DNA of 64,000 nt from Rhodanobacter sp. Root480 (GCF_001426645.1 NZ_LMEX01000001.1:186449-250448); one strand, 5' to 3'. Numbered from the stretch's first letter, positions 32,916 through 42,294 are shown. A program made the numbers and translations. The notes: generated by a model not told the origin, from the sequence alone.

Positions 32916-34430
32916 TCAGCCACCACCCGTGAGGTTGGCCAGCATCACCGCGATGGCGTCGACCTCCGCACTGGAGCGCGGCGCACCGGATGCCGGCACG
33001 TAGTTGTTGAGCATGATGGCGAACGCCAGCCGTTCGCCGGAAGCGGTGGTGACGTAGCCGGCCAGGCACTGCACGTACGCCATCGAACCGGTCTTTGCAT
33101 GCACATTCCCCTGCGCCGCGGTGCCGCGCATGCGCCAGATGAGCGAACCATCGACACCGGCAATCGGCAGCGATTCGCGCAGCAGCGCCGCCTGGGGTTG
33201 CGCGGCCAGGTAGACCAGCAGCCGCACCAGTGCATTCGGCGTCGTGAGATCGCGCCGCGCCAGGCCGCTGCCTTCCACCAGCGCACTGGCCGATGGCGGT
33301 ATGCCGATCTTGCCCAGCAGCCGATGCAGCGCTTCGATCGCACGCTGCTCGCTGCTGACGAAGGCAGATGGCGCCGGTGCGTCGGCCAGCGGGCTGGCGC
33401 CAGCGGCCAGCAACAGGTTTTGCAGGTACAGGTTCTGCGAGCGTTTCAGACCACGGTGCAGGATCTCGCCCAGCGGCGGTGAAAATACTTCGGCGACGAT
33501 GCTCGCGTCTGCCGGCAAGCTGCCATCGCCCTGCGGCCAGTGCCGAACCAGCAGTTTGCCATCGACCTGAATATGCCGATGCCGCAATGCCTGCAGCAAT
33601 TGCGCGCCCGCCGAGGCCGCAGGATCGGGCAGCGACAACTTGTAGTGCCGTGGCGTCGCACCCAACGCCACGCTGCCGAATGCCTGCAGTGTCGTGGCGC
33701 CCGGAGCGCGATAGAGGCTGATGTCGTCCGGTGTTCGCGCAGGGATGGTCAGCAAGGTGTTTTCGACCTGCAGGCCCGCGTCGGCCGGGTCCAGCGTGAC
33801 GTGTGCCAGCTGGCCGACGCGGGCGGCGGGCGTCACCGTCACCCTGACCGAATTCTCGTTCACGCTGAGCGCGGAGGCGGGTGCCGCGAACGCACTCTGC
33901 AGGTCGCCTGCCTCCCAGCCGGAGCCGGTCAATGGCCCGCGGAAATAGCTGTCGTCCGCGATCACATTGCCATGCACCCGCCGCACGCCGCGGGCTGCCA
34001 GCTGGCCGGCCAGTTGATCGGCCCAGTCCGCACTGGTGTTCGCCGTGCCCAGGGTCGGGTCGCCCATGCCGTGGAGAATCAACGGGCCGTCCAGACGTCC
34101 ATTCGCGATGGCGCCACCGGCCAGCAAGCGGGTAGGCATGTGGTAATCCGCGCCCAGCGTCGACAATGCCAGCGCAGCGGTGAAGAGCTTGGTGGTGGAC
34201 GCCGGCTGCATCAGGTGATCGGCGCGGTGGGCGTACAGCGTGCGGCCATCGTCCAGCGACACCACGGCAATGCCCCAGTCAGCAGCGGCAAAGCGCGGTG
34301 CGCCGATATGTGCGTCGATCCGTGCCGCGAGCGTGGTCGTGGCCGGTGGCGCCGCCGTGGTGGCCAGCGAAACGGCCATCAACAGAACGGACACGAATTT
34401 GTTATGCGCGAATCGCGAAAATGGCTTCAT
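32916..34430 (-). CDS. dacB: D-alanyl-D-alanine carboxypeptidase/endopeptidase (PBP4 class)
   Basis: Class C low-molecular-mass penicillin-binding protein; cleaves cross-links and terminal D-Ala of murein in the periplasm. 504 residues. A signal peptide at about 1-29, then ASTTK (active Ser 78, Lys 81), RSQNLYLQN (SxN motif about 330) and HAKTGSM (KTG about 450). The large inserted domain between motifs 1 and 2 marks the PBP4 type. I choose ATG (MKPFSRFAHN) over the GTG two codons upstream. Convergent with gpx by three bases. Confidence 0.92.
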   Translation of the reverse strand: MKPFSRFAHNKFVSVLLMAVSLATTAAPPATTTLAARIDAHIGAPRFAAADWGIAVVSLDDGRTLYAHRADHLMQPASTTKLFTAALALSTLGADYHMPTRLLAGGAIANGRLDGPLILHGMGDPTLGTANTSADWADQLAGQLAARGVRRVHGNVIADDSYFRGPLTGSGWEAGDLQSAFAAPASALSVNENSVRVTVTPAARVGQLAHVTLDPADAGLQVENTLLTIPARTPDDISLYRAPGATTLQAFGSVALGATPRHYKLSLPDPAASAGAQLLQALRHRHIQVDGKLLVRHWPQGDGSLPADASIVAEVFSPPLGEILHRGLKRSQNLYLQNLLLAAGASPLADAPAPSAFVSSEQRAIEALHRLLGKIGIPPSASALVEGSGLARRDLTTPNALVRLLVYLAAQPQAALLRESLPIAGVDGSLIWRMRGTAAQGNVHAKTGSMAYVQCLAGYVTTASGERLAFAIMLNNYVPASGAPRSSAEVDAIAVMLANLTGGG

Positions 34431-34543
34431 CCACACAGTATCGTCAATCAGCTGCCGCGTCGGACGGCGGCATCGCTTCTGTTAACCTTGGAACTTCGTG
34501 CCGGCATCTGGCTGGCGGATTTGAACCTACACGCGAGAGTCTC

Positions 34544-35026
34544 ATGCAGATTGCCCAAAACGCCGTTGCCGCCTTTCACTACACGCTGACCGACGACGAG
34601 GGTCAGGTGATCGACAGCTCAAAGGGACGCGAGCCGCTGACCTATCTCCACGGTGGTGGCCAGATCGTGCCGGGCCTGGAAAAGCAGATGGAGGGCCGTG
34701 GCGTCGGCGACAAGTTCATCGCCGATGTGGCGCCCGAGGAAGGCTACGGCGTGCATCACGCCGAGCTGCTGCAGGAAGTGCCGCGCGAGGCGTTCCAGGG
34801 CGTGGACGATATCCAGCCGGGCATGCAGTTCCAGGGCCGTGGCCCGCAAGGCGAGATCAACGTCACGGTGACCAAGGTCGAGGACGGCAAGGTGTTCATC
34901 GACGGCAACCATCCGCTGGCGGGCAAGACCCTGCACTTCGACATCGAAGTCACCAACGTGCGTGAGGCCACCGGCGAAGAGCTGGAACACGGCCACGTGC
35001 ACGGCGAGGGTGGTCACCACCACTAA
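34544..35026 (+). CDS. slyD: FKBP-type peptidyl-prolyl isomerase SlyD
   Basis: Prolyl isomerase and chaperone; in relatives it also binds nickel for hydrogenase maturation. 160 residues. FKBP start DGEG-like DDEGQVIDSS, GGGQIVPGLEKQMEG (about 38-52), the inserted flap EEGYGVHHAELLQEVPREAF, and a short histidine-rich end (EHGHVHGEGGHHH) that can bind metal. The tail is shorter than in E. coli. ATG after GAGAGTCTC. Divergent from dacB. Confidence 0.92.
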   Translation: MQIAQNAVAAFHYTLTDDEGQVIDSSKGREPLTYLHGGGQIVPGLEKQMEGRGVGDKFIADVAPEEGYGVHHAELLQEVPREAFQGVDDIQPGMQFQGRGPQGEINVTVTKVEDGKVFIDGNHPLAGKTLHFDIEVTNVREATGEELEHGHVHGEGGHHH

Positions 35027-35065
35027 CCCCTCCTGGCCTTCCTTCTTCGGGAAGCGCAACAGGTT

Positions 35066-35290
35066 GTTCCTTCTCCCGCTTGCGGGAGAAGATGCCGGCG
35101 GCGGAAGAGGGCGCTTTTGATCCGGGCTTCCCGCAAGAACGAAGCCCCCCCCCTTCAGCCCTCCGGGCAGCTTCCCCCGCGAGCGGGGGAAGCAAGCGAT
35201 TGGTAGCTGCTGGGCGAGCTGTTTCCTTCCCGTTTGCGAGGGAAGGCGTTCAACTTGCAAGGTGCCCGAAGGGTGGAAGAGGGGCCTTTC
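35066..35290. repeat. Family B intergenic repeat, paired hairpins
   Basis: CTTCTCCCGCTTGCGGGAGAAG ... AGAGGGCGCTTTTGATCCGG ... CCCTCCGGGCAGCTTCCCCC with a second hairpin CTTCCCCCGCGAGCGGGGGAAG, then a degenerate copy. Almost the same layout as at 19395, in opposite contexts. It lies between slyD and the convergent pldA. Confidence 0.75.
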
Positions 35291-36385
35291 TCAGTACCAA
35301 TCCAGCAGCGAAATACCCAGGCCCAGGTAAGTGGCCTTGTGGTTGTAGTCGATCAGGCTTTCGCCATAGCCGTGAAAGACCTCGGCATAGCCGCGCAGGT
35401 TGCCGGCCAGTGGGAAGGTCCAGCTGAAGCGCGCGGCACCGTGGCTGCGGTCGCCGCCGCGAAGGGAGTGGCGCAGCATCAGCCCGAATTCCTGGCCGTT
35501 CGCCTCGTGCACGATCTGCATCTCGCCGCGGCCCATGTAGTCGCTGATGTCCGGGTTGTTGTCGTCGCTGCGCGGCTCGGGGATGCGCCACCAGGGGCGC
35601 AGCATCACGGTCCAGCCGTCACGTTCGAAGCCGACGTTGGCGATCACGCGGTTCCAGCTGCGCGACAGCGGATTGCCGCGGCCGTTGGATTGATGATTCA
35701 CACCGATGCCCAGGATCCGGCCCGTCCAGCCCAGCGCCTCGTAATGCGTGTTGAACATCAGCATCGCTTCGGGTTCGTAATCGGTTTCGCGGAACGGGCG
35801 TGACAGCTGCGAGTTGTAGACCTGCCAGCGGGAGGATTGCGTATAGCCCACCCACAGGTCGCCCGCATCGCCGAATACGCCCTGCCACACCTTGGTTTTC
35901 AGGCTCAGCTGGAACTTCGCCTCCATGTTGTCCAGCTGCTGGTTTTGCGTGACCGTGTTGTCCGGGTTGGGGCTCTGCGGCATGTTGTTCTGGTGGTTGG
36001 TGATGAACACCGGCAGCACGTAGACCGGCTTGTAGCCGCGCACATTGAACGTGCCCAGCTTGCTCTCCGGCGACAGCTCCCAGCGGCTGTCCAGCAGGGA
36101 CAGCGGCCGCGCCACTTCGGGGTTGGTCGCCACGGCGGTGCTGGTGGAGGAGGAAGCGTCGTGGCTGAAAATGTCGGGCGTCGAGGTCTCGGTGTCCGCC
36201 CGCTTTTGTGCGGTCGGCAGGTTGACCCGGCCGGTGGCGTGGTCGTAGCAGGCCAGCCGCTGCGAGTCGGTTTCGATGCCGGTGCAGGCGCGGATATCGG
36301 TGGGGTCCGGATTCTGCGCATGTCCTGGTGCGGCGACCAGGCCGGCGGCCAGGGCCAGCGGCCACGCGGCGGAATGAGGCTTCAT
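35291..36385 (-). CDS. pldA: Outer-membrane phospholipase A
   Basis: 364 residues. Hydrolyses sn-1/sn-2 ester bonds of phospholipids that reach the outer leaflet of the outer membrane. Signal peptide MKPHSAAWPLALAAGLVAAPGHA; N-terminal periplasmic extension to about residue 100; then a 12-stranded barrel with NHQSNGRGNPLSRSWNR (His-x-Ser at about 230-232 and Asn), matching the PldA catalytic motif. It ends in an aromatic C-terminal Tyr, the barrel assembly signal. Relatives are about 290 residues; the N-terminal extension with ACTGIETDSQRLACYD is longer. Confidence 0.9.
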   Translation of the reverse strand: MKPHSAAWPLALAAGLVAAPGHAQNPDPTDIRACTGIETDSQRLACYDHATGRVNLPTAQKRADTETSTPDIFSHDASSSTSTAVATNPEVARPLSLLDSRWELSPESKLGTFNVRGYKPVYVLPVFITNHQNNMPQSPNPDNTVTQNQQLDNMEAKFQLSLKTKVWQGVFGDAGDLWVGYTQSSRWQVYNSQLSRPFRETDYEPEAMLMFNTHYEALGWTGRILGIGVNHQSNGRGNPLSRSWNRVIANVGFERDGWTVMLRPWWRIPEPRSDDNNPDISDYMGRGEMQIVHEANGQEFGLMLRHSLRGGDRSHGAARFSWTFPLAGNLRGYAEVFHGYGESLIDYNHKATYLGLGISLLDWY

Positions 36386-36534
36386 CAATAACTCCGAAAG
36401 GGATGGGGACGGCAGCGGTGTCGTTCGCTGTCGGGCCCGCAAGCGTAAAGGATCGCGAATGAGAGAGGCCGGCCACGTCGACTTGTGGCCGGCCTGCGGG
36501 TGGTGCGATGGCAACGGCGAACGCGCGGAGCGCG

Positions 36535-37005
36535 TCAGGGTTGCTTGGTCCATCGCTGGTATTCCGCCTTGCTGATGCTGCCGTTGCGGTTGCTGTCGGC
36601 ATGCAGGAAATCATTGGCCAGCGGCGGGTAGGCAACCGCCTGCGCCTCGGTGATGCCCTTGCCGCCGGCCGACAATTGCGCAAAGTCCGGTGCCGGGCTG
36701 ATTTGCGGCGCCGGTGCCGGCGTGCTGCGCACGGTCAGTTCGCCTTGCGGTGTCGGGTAGGACGCCTGGTCGGCGGTGGGTGCGGCTGGTGCCGCTGGCG
36801 CTGCCGGTGCGGCGGGAGCAGCTTCGGCGGGTGATGGCATGTCGGATGATGGCGGCACCGGTGCGGGTGGCGGTACCGGCGGCATGCTGGCCGGGGGGGG
36901 CGGTGGTGGTGCCGGTGGCGGCGGCGGGTTCTGCGCCAGCAGCGAACCGGTGAACAGCAACGACCCGGCGGCGACGAAAGACAGCCATGGCTTGCGAGAT
37001 TTCAT
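36535..37005 (-). CDS. Exported Pro/Ala-rich EF-hand protein
   Basis: 156 residues. Signal peptide MKSRKPWLSFVAAGSLLFTGSLLAQ, then a Pro-rich spacer (NPPPPPAPPPPPPASMPP, about 26-43), Ala/Pro repeats (PAAPAAPAAPA) and, near the C-terminus, one EF-hand loop DSNRNGSISKAEYQ (about 139-152) that would bind calcium. Similar EF-hand proteins in related bacteria have two loops; here only one is visible, but FLHADS before it may be a partner helix. Role unknown. Start chosen at the signal peptide. Confidence 0.8.
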   Translation of the reverse strand: MKSRKPWLSFVAAGSLLFTGSLLAQNPPPPPAPPPPPPASMPPVPPPAPVPPSSDMPSPAEAAPAAPAAPAAPAAPTADQASYPTPQGELTVRSTPAPAPQISPAPDFAQLSAGGKGITEAQAVAYPPLANDFLHADSNRNGSISKAEYQRWTKQP

Positions 37006-37191
37006 GATCGATACTCCATGCCAGAATGAGTGCTCAAATGTTGTGGACACATGTCATCCACCCACGGCATGCGCGCCAGGTTTCATGGCGACGCTTTCAC
37101 GGCGGATGCTCCCGGAGATTCCGTACATGCCGGTTCCCTATGCTGATAAGGCCATCGTGAAGCTACCGTGTCGCCGCGCCCGGCAGGCGGC

Positions 37192-38433
37192 ATGCTGACG
37201 GCGGGGCAGGCGCGGGCGCTGCAGTTGGCGGCACAGGGGTTGCTGCAACCATTGCAGCGACGGCCGCGCCGCGACGATGTGGTGGCAGCGGTCGAACGCA
37301 TGCGCCTGCTGCAGATCGACACGATCCACGTGGTGGCACGCAGCCCGTACCTGGTGTTGCATGCCCGCCTGGGCGACTACCCGACGAACTGGCTGGACGA
37401 GGCGCTGGCCGCCGGCAAGCTGGCCGAATGCTGGGCGCACGAGGCCAGTCTGGTCGGTGCCTCCGACATCGGCTGGCATCGTGCCTGGCGCGCGCAGCGC
37501 CTGCAGCACTGGGCCCAGCGCCACGCCCTGCGCGTGCAGCAGGAACATCGCGCCGAGATGGATGCGCTGCTGGACCGGATCCGCGCCAACGGCCCGGTGC
37601 GCGCCGCGGATTTCACCCGTGCACCGGGCAGCGTGGCGGGCAAGCCGGGGTGGTGGGAGTGGAAACCGGAGAAACGCTGGCTGGAGGCCTGCTTCGCGCT
37701 GGGCGAGCTGATGGTGGCGCGGCGGGACAATTTCCAGCGCGTGTACGACCTCGCCGATCGCGTGCTGGCGCGGCTCGACCCGCCGCTGGATCCGTCCACC
37801 GAGACGGCCGAGCCGTTGACTGTGCGCCAGCGGTTCATCGCCGACACCGTACGCGCACTGGGGATCACCACCGCCGCCTGGATCGCCGACTACCATCGCC
37901 TGAAACCGGCGGTCAGCGAACAGGAGCTGTCGCCGCTGCTGGAACGCGGCGAGCTGCTGGCGCAGCCGGTGCAGGGCTGGAAAACGCCTGGCTACGTCCA
38001 TCGCGATCACGCCGACGCGCTGGACAAGGCGCGGCAGGGCCGGCTGCGGGCCACCCACACCGCGCTGCTTTCGCCGTTTGATCCGCTGGTATGGGATCGC
38101 GCGCGGGCAAGCGCGATGTTCGATTTCGACTACACGCTGGAGTGCTACGTACCCGCGGCGAAACGCCGTTACGGCTATTACGTACTGCCCATCCTGCATC
38201 GCGGCCAGTTGATCGGCCGGCTCGACGCCAAGGCGCATCGTGCCGATGGTGTATTCGAGATCAAGGCCTTGTTCCTGCAGCCGGGTACCGCGTTGGCGCC
38301 GCGACTGGTTCAGGCGCTGGCCGACACCATCCGCGACACGGCGCGCTGGCATGGCACGCCGCAAGTACGCCTGGCGCACTGCGAGCCCGCCGCCCTGGCT
38401 TCCCGGTTGCGGGCTCGCTGGCGTGAGGGCTGA
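37192..38433 (+). CDS. YcaQ-type winged-helix DNA crosslink glycosylase
   Basis: 413 residues; HTH_42 family as E. coli YcaQ/AlkX (410), which unhooks interstrand crosslinks. LLQIDTIHVVARSPYLVLHARLG (about 43-65, given in parts LLQIDTIHVVARS and LVLHARLG), ECWAHEASLVG, SPFDPLVWDR and YYVLPILHRGQLIGRLDAK (about 325-343) are conserved. QQLG/QxD catalytic dyad: the LLQIDT stretch carries the usual Gln and Asp. Start ATG MLTAGQARAL; a GTG eight codons upstream is possible. Divergent from the EF-hand gene. Confidence 0.86.
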   Translation: MLTAGQARALQLAAQGLLQPLQRRPRRDDVVAAVERMRLLQIDTIHVVARSPYLVLHARLGDYPTNWLDEALAAGKLAECWAHEASLVGASDIGWHRAWRAQRLQHWAQRHALRVQQEHRAEMDALLDRIRANGPVRAADFTRAPGSVAGKPGWWEWKPEKRWLEACFALGELMVARRDNFQRVYDLADRVLARLDPPLDPSTETAEPLTVRQRFIADTVRALGITTAAWIADYHRLKPAVSEQELSPLLERGELLAQPVQGWKTPGYVHRDHADALDKARQGRLRATHTALLSPFDPLVWDRARASAMFDFDYTLECYVPAAKRRYGYYVLPILHRGQLIGRLDAKAHRADGVFEIKALFLQPGTALAPRLVQALADTIRDTARWHGTPQVRLAHCEPAALASRLRARWREG

Positions 38434-38461
38434 ATGCCATCAGGCGCCCACTTGTGGGTTT

Positions 38462-38953
38462 TCAGGGCGTGGTGCTGGCCGGGGCAGGGCTGACTTCGCA
38501 GGACTTGCCGTGCAAGGCGGTGCGCAACTGGGTCGCCAGCGAATTGCAGCGGGCGGCCAACTGGGGGCGGATGTCCGGGTTCTGGGAGTCGCGCAGCAGG
38601 CTGGTGCGCATCGCCTCGTAACGGTCCTGCAGCTGGCCGGGCGCGAAGATTTCGGCGGCGCGATGGCAGCCGATATAGCTGGCCAGATAATCGTCGCAGG
38701 CGGGAATGCCGGTGCGGTCAGGCAGGTTGGTGGACGACGTGCCGCTGCTGTGGCGGGTGCCTTCGACGGTGCTGGATGCCTTGGCCGCCTGCGGCGTGTG
38801 GTGGCGGGCGGCGGGAGTCGTGTCGCGGACGGTGGTTGTCGTGCGGGTGGTCGGGGCCGTCTCGTGGGTGGCGCAACCGGTCAACAGCAGGCCGACGAGC
38901 AGGGCGGTGGTCAATCCCGAACAAGCTGCAAACGGGCGTGCTGAAATGGTCAT
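38462..38953 (-). CDS. Lipoprotein of unknown function
   Basis: 163 residues. Lipobox LLTGC (Cys about 27) after a hydrophobic stretch. Thr/Ala-rich linker (about 30-80) then a small helical domain with four Cys-like positions: PACDDYLASYIGCHRAA, AARCNSLAT and GKSCEVSP. The cysteine spacing suggests two disulfides in the periplasm. Related proteins occur in Rhodanobacteraceae only as hypotheticals as far as I can tell. Convergent with ycaQ. Confidence 0.72.
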   Translation of the reverse strand: MTISARPFAACSGLTTALLVGLLLTGCATHETAPTTRTTTTVRDTTPAARHHTPQAAKASSTVEGTRHSSGTSSTNLPDRTGIPACDDYLASYIGCHRAAEIFAPGQLQDRYEAMRTSLLRDSQNPDIRPQLAARCNSLATQLRTALHGKSCEVSPAPASTTP

Positions 38954-39428
38954 CGGGGCTTCTCCTTGGGCGATCGAAGGCGGCGGGTAATAACCCCCTG
39001 CCGGAGCGGTACCGAAGCACAGTAGACAGCGGCAAGTAAAAAAAACCTGAATAACCGGCCCGTCACCTGAATCAGGCCGGGTGCTTGCGCCATGGCCGGC
39101 TTTTGGTTTTCGCGGCTTTGTACATTGCGCATGAAGAGGCGCTGTTTAATGGGTGTGGCGGCCAGTGCTGCCGCAGGCTCGAGGCGGCCGGATTGCCCGG
39201 CGGCCGGTGGTGATTTATGACGTCCCAAGCGCCGTTGCCAGGCCCTGTTTTGGGCTACTACTTGCGCCCGAAAAATCCGTTATGCTTGCGCGACTGCGTT
39301 TGCTTGGCCACGTGCGTGCCGGTATGGATTGCATAATCCGCATCGTTTCACCCGACCCTGCATGCTCAGTAAGCGTCGGCCTGTTGAGGCCGGTTTGTCT
39401 CAGCGTCAGGATTGGATCGGAGTGAGCT
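38954..39428. other. Intergenic region upstream of the cold-shock gene
   Basis: 475 bases without a gene I can support. It holds CCGGCC/GGCCGG arms (39055-39060, 39075-39080) and, nearer the lipoprotein gene, an A8 run (39038-39045) that reads as T8 on the minus strand: a weak candidate terminator for a short minus-strand RNA. Nearer csp is a possible CATAAT -10 at 39332-39337 with no good -35. The last 90 bases are probably the csp 5' leader, which in this family is often long and structured. Confidence 0.4.
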
Positions 39429-39638
39429 ATGTCGGATCGTGAAGTAGGTACAGTCAAGTGGTTTAACGATGCCAAGGGTTTTGGTTTTATCAGCCGTGAG
39501 GCAGGCCCGGATGTGTTCGTGCATTTCCGCGCCATCACCGGCTCGGGTTTCAAGAGCCTGCAGGAAGGCCAGAAGGTGAGTTTCAAGGTGGTCACCGGCC
39601 AGAAAGGTCTGCAGGCCGAAGACGTCACGGCGGTCTGA
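39429..39638 (+). CDS. Cold-shock domain protein (CspA family)
   Basis: 69 residues. Single-stranded nucleic-acid-binding RNA chaperone. RNP1 KGFGFI (about 17-22) and RNP2 VFVHF (about 30-34) are intact; GTVKWFN opens the fold. GGAGTGAGCT lies before the ATG. A strong terminator follows at once, so it is monocistronic. Confidence 0.95.
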   Translation: MSDREVGTVKWFNDAKGFGFISREAGPDVFVHFRAITGSGFKSLQEGQKVSFKVVTGQKGLQAEDVTAV

Positions 39639-39658
39639 CCCACGACACCCGATTGAGA

Positions 39659-39686
39659 GGGGCCGGCGCAAACCGGCCCCTTTTTT
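39659..39686 (+). terminator. Intrinsic terminator of the cold-shock gene
   Basis: GGGGCCGG / CCGGCCCC stem with CGCAAA loop, followed by six Ts. Confidence 0.93.
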
Positions 39687-39765
39687 ATGCGCGCAAGGCG
39701 CCGAAGCGGGTTGTTTTCACGCCAGCGCTTTGCCGCGGCGGTTGAACTCCGCTAGCGTGTAATGG

Positions 39766-40674
39766 GTGACTTCCCCCATCTCCGATGCCCCCATTGCGCC
39801 GCTGACCGTGTCGGTATCGGCGTCCGATGGCGCGCGTTTCGATCTGTTGTGCGTACATCGGCCCGGACCGGTGCAGCGGCTGTTGTACTGGATGCCGGCG
39901 ATGGGGGTGTCCGCCCGCCAATACCTGCCGTTGGCCCAGGCGCTGGCAGGGCGCGGCGTGGCGGTGGTGCTGCACGAATGGCGCGGCATCGGTTCCAGCG
40001 ACCGGCGCGCCGGTCGCCACGGTGATTGGGGCTACCGCGAGCTGCTGACGGACGACCTGACACCGGCGCTGGCCGAGGTCGGCCGGCGCTGGCCGCAGGC
40101 CACGTGCTGGCTGGGTGGGCACAGTCTTGGTGGACAGCTGGCGACGTTGTACGCCGCGTTGCATCCCGCCGCGTACGCGGGGCTGGTGCTGGTGGCCAGC
40201 GGTGCGCCGTACTGGCGACGGTTCCAGCGTGGCTGGCTGGTCGGTCTGGCCTATGTGGTAGCGCCGTGGCTGGCGGCCGCGGTGGGGCACCTGCCCGGGC
40301 GGCGGATCGGTTTCGGCGGCAACGAGGCGCGCGGTGTCATTGCCGACTGGGCGCGCAGCGGTCGCAGCGGCCGTTACGCGGCCCGTGGCATGGCGCCGGA
40401 TTTTGAACAGCGCCTGGCCTCGCTGCACCTGCCCGTACTGGCGCTGCGCCTCCGTGACGACTGGCTGGGCCCGCAGGCCTCGCTGGATTTCCTGCTCGGC
40501 AAGATGCCGCAAGCCCGCGCGACTACCGACGTGATCACGCCGCAGGATCTGGACGGCGCCACGGCTGATCATTTCCACTGGATGAAAACGCCAGCGGCCA
40601 TCGCCCAGCGCATCGCCTCATGGATAGCTGCCCAGGAGGCGGCGTCCGCAAACGCAAGCCCGCCCGCCCCTTGA
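39766..40674 (+). CDS. Alpha/beta-fold hydrolase
   Basis: 302 residues. The nucleophile elbow is GGHSLGGQLA (Ser at about 119); HEWRGIGSSDRR (about 69-80) and an acid/His pair in the last third (LRDDWLG, ADHFHWM) complete the triad. Similar to YheT/serine aminopeptidase-type hydrolases; substrate unknown. The start is read as GTG, giving MTSPISDAP. The gene follows csp after its terminator, in the same direction. Confidence 0.82.
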   Translation: MTSPISDAPIAPLTVSVSASDGARFDLLCVHRPGPVQRLLYWMPAMGVSARQYLPLAQALAGRGVAVVLHEWRGIGSSDRRAGRHGDWGYRELLTDDLTPALAEVGRRWPQATCWLGGHSLGGQLATLYAALHPAAYAGLVLVASGAPYWRRFQRGWLVGLAYVVAPWLAAAVGHLPGRRIGFGGNEARGVIADWARSGRSGRYAARGMAPDFEQRLASLHLPVLALRLRDDWLGPQASLDFLLGKMPQARATTDVITPQDLDGATADHFHWMKTPAAIAQRIASWIAAQEAASANASPPAP

Positions 40675-40729
40675 TGATGGCGTCGGGCGGCGGCATCTCT
40701 GCTCCTTGTCCCCGAACCCGGCGCATCCG

Positions 40730-41800
40730 ATGAACCTGTTCGACCCGTTGACCCAACGCAGCCTCACCTTGCGCAACCGGCTGGTGATCTCGCCGATGTG
40801 CCAGTACTCGGCTACCGATGGTTTGGCCGATGATTGGCACCTGGTGCATCTGGGCAGCCGTGCGGTGGGCGGCGCGGCGGTGGTGATTGCCGAAGCCACG
40901 GCGGTGTCGGCGCAGGGGCGCATTTCCCCGGGCGACACCGGCCTGTGGAACGAGGCGCAACTGGAGGCGTGGCGGCCGATCGCCGGTTTCATCAAGGCGC
41001 ATGGCGCTGTTGCCGGCGTGCAGCTGGCGCACGCCGGGCGCAAGGCCAGCGCGCAGCGGCCGTGGGAAGGCGGTGGTCCGCTGCCGATGGGACAAGGCGA
41101 CTGGCAAACCGTAGCGCCTTCAGCCTTGCCGTTCGACGCCGACTGGCCGGCGCCGCGGGCGTTGGACATCGCAGGTATCCGCACGCTGATCGCCGATTTC
41201 CGCGCCGCCGCCCAGCGTGCGCTGGCGGCGGGCTTCGAGCTGATCGAACTGCATGCGGCGCATGGTTATCTGTTGCACCAGTTCCTGTCGCCGCTGAGCA
41301 ATCACCGCACCGATGAATACGGCGGCAGCTTCGAGAACCGCAGCCGCATCGTGCGCGAAGTCATTGCTGCCGTGCGCGACGTCTGGCCGGACAGGCTGCC
41401 CTTGTGGCTGCGGCTTTCCGCCACCGATTGGGCGCCGGCCGAGGGCCCCCGCGGCTGGGATATCGAGCAAAGCGTGCAACTGGCGCAGCAGGTGAAGGCG
41501 CTGGGCGTGGATCTGGTCGACGTTTCCAGCGGCGGCCTGCTGCCGCATGTGAAGGTTCCGGTGCAGCCCGGCTATCAAGTGCCGTTCGCGGCGCGTATCC
41601 GCGCCGAGGCGGGCGTCGCCACCGGCGCGGTGGGCCTGATCACCACTGCCGAACAGGCTGCGCAGATCGTCGCCAGCGGTGAGGCGGACGTGGTGTTGAT
41701 GGCGCGCGAAAGCCTGCGCGATCCTTATTTCCCCCTGCGTGCCGCGCAGGAGCTTGGCGCGCAGATCGACGTGCCGTTGCAGTACCAGCGAGCCTGGTGA
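40730..41800 (+). CDS. NADH:flavin oxidoreductase (old yellow enzyme, YqjM class)
   Basis: 356 residues, FMN TIM barrel. SPMCQYSATDGLADDWHLVHLGSRAVGGAA is split here: SPMCQYSA (about 20-27, Cys that tunes FMN) and WHLVHLGSRA; QLAHAGRKAS (about 97-106); HAAHGYLLHQFLSPLSNHR (about 177-195, substrate His/His pair); DEYGGSFENR. It reduces activated alkenes, nitro compounds and quinones with NADPH. ATG gives MNLFDPLT, the usual N-terminus. No operon partner. Confidence 0.9.
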   Translation: MNLFDPLTQRSLTLRNRLVISPMCQYSATDGLADDWHLVHLGSRAVGGAAVVIAEATAVSAQGRISPGDTGLWNEAQLEAWRPIAGFIKAHGAVAGVQLAHAGRKASAQRPWEGGGPLPMGQGDWQTVAPSALPFDADWPAPRALDIAGIRTLIADFRAAAQRALAAGFELIELHAAHGYLLHQFLSPLSNHRTDEYGGSFENRSRIVREVIAAVRDVWPDRLPLWLRLSATDWAPAEGPRGWDIEQSVQLAQQVKALGVDLVDVSSGGLLPHVKVPVQPGYQVPFAARIRAEAGVATGAVGLITTAEQAAQIVASGEADVVLMARESLRDPYFPLRAAQELGAQIDVPLQYQRAW

Positions 41801-41810
41801 TCCCGGCTTT

Positions 41811-41904
41811 TGTAGGAGCGACTTCAGTCGCGATGCTTCTGCTCTGGGGCTTCAAAACAAGAGCGTCGCGACTGAAGTCGCTCCCACAGAAACCGCTCCC
41901 ACAC
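41811..41904. repeat. Family A palindromic repeat with a trailing half copy
   Basis: TGTAGGAGCGACTTCAGTCG ... CGACTGAAGTCGCTCCCACA (to 41888) followed by a half-unit AAACCGCTCCCACAC. It fills the convergent space between the old-yellow-enzyme gene and the cytochrome gene. Confidence 0.85.
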
Positions 41905-42294
41905 TCAGCGATATTGCTGGTGGCAGCTCTTGCAGGTTTCGCCCACCGGCTGGATGGCCGCGGCCAGGGCTTCGCACGTGGCGGGCGCGGCCTGCACGGC
42001 CTGCTGCAGCCGGGTCTGCAACTGGGTGGCGTCGTCAGTGAAGGTTTTCTCGTCGATGCCGAACACCGGCACGATGTCGCTGGCGGTGGACTGCAGCCGT
42101 GCCAGGTGATGCTGCGTCGTCGGCGTGTTGCATTGCTTCGCCTTCAACGCCTGCTTCAGTTCGCCGATGTGGTAGCCCATCGTGTCCATCACCGCCTTGG
42201 GCATCGGATTGCGGGCGGCCAGCGTGTTCATCACGTTGACAGTGCCGATCACGCCAATCACCAGTCCCAGCAAGATCATCAGGGCAACACGCAT
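41905..42294 (-). CDS. Membrane-anchored cytochrome c'-like protein
   Basis: 129 residues. The N-terminal helix MRVALMILLGLVIGVIGTVN may be a signal anchor. The rest is helical, and the haem motif CKSCHQQY is close to the C-terminus (about 122-126), as in class II cytochromes c', where the axial His follows the two Cys. There is a second Cys pair in KAKQCNTPTT and APATCEAL, possibly a disulfide. Cytochrome c' proteins bind NO or O2. Predicted to face the periplasm. Confidence 0.82.
   Translation of the reverse strand: MRVALMILLGLVIGVIGTVNVMNTLAARNPMPKAVMDTMGYHIGELKQALKAKQCNTPTTQHHLARLQSTASDIVPVFGIDEKTFTDDATQLQTRLQQAVQAAPATCEALAAAIQPVGETCKSCHQQYR

Noticed and set aside
38950..39228. Minus-strand frame (92 codons) whose stop overlaps the lipoprotein ATG
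   Set aside because: The overlap is suggestive, but its composition is random-like with no ribosome site; kept out without conservation data.
39153..39425. 90-codon frame directly before the cold-shock gene
   Set aside because: No domain or ribosome site; it covers the probable csp leader.
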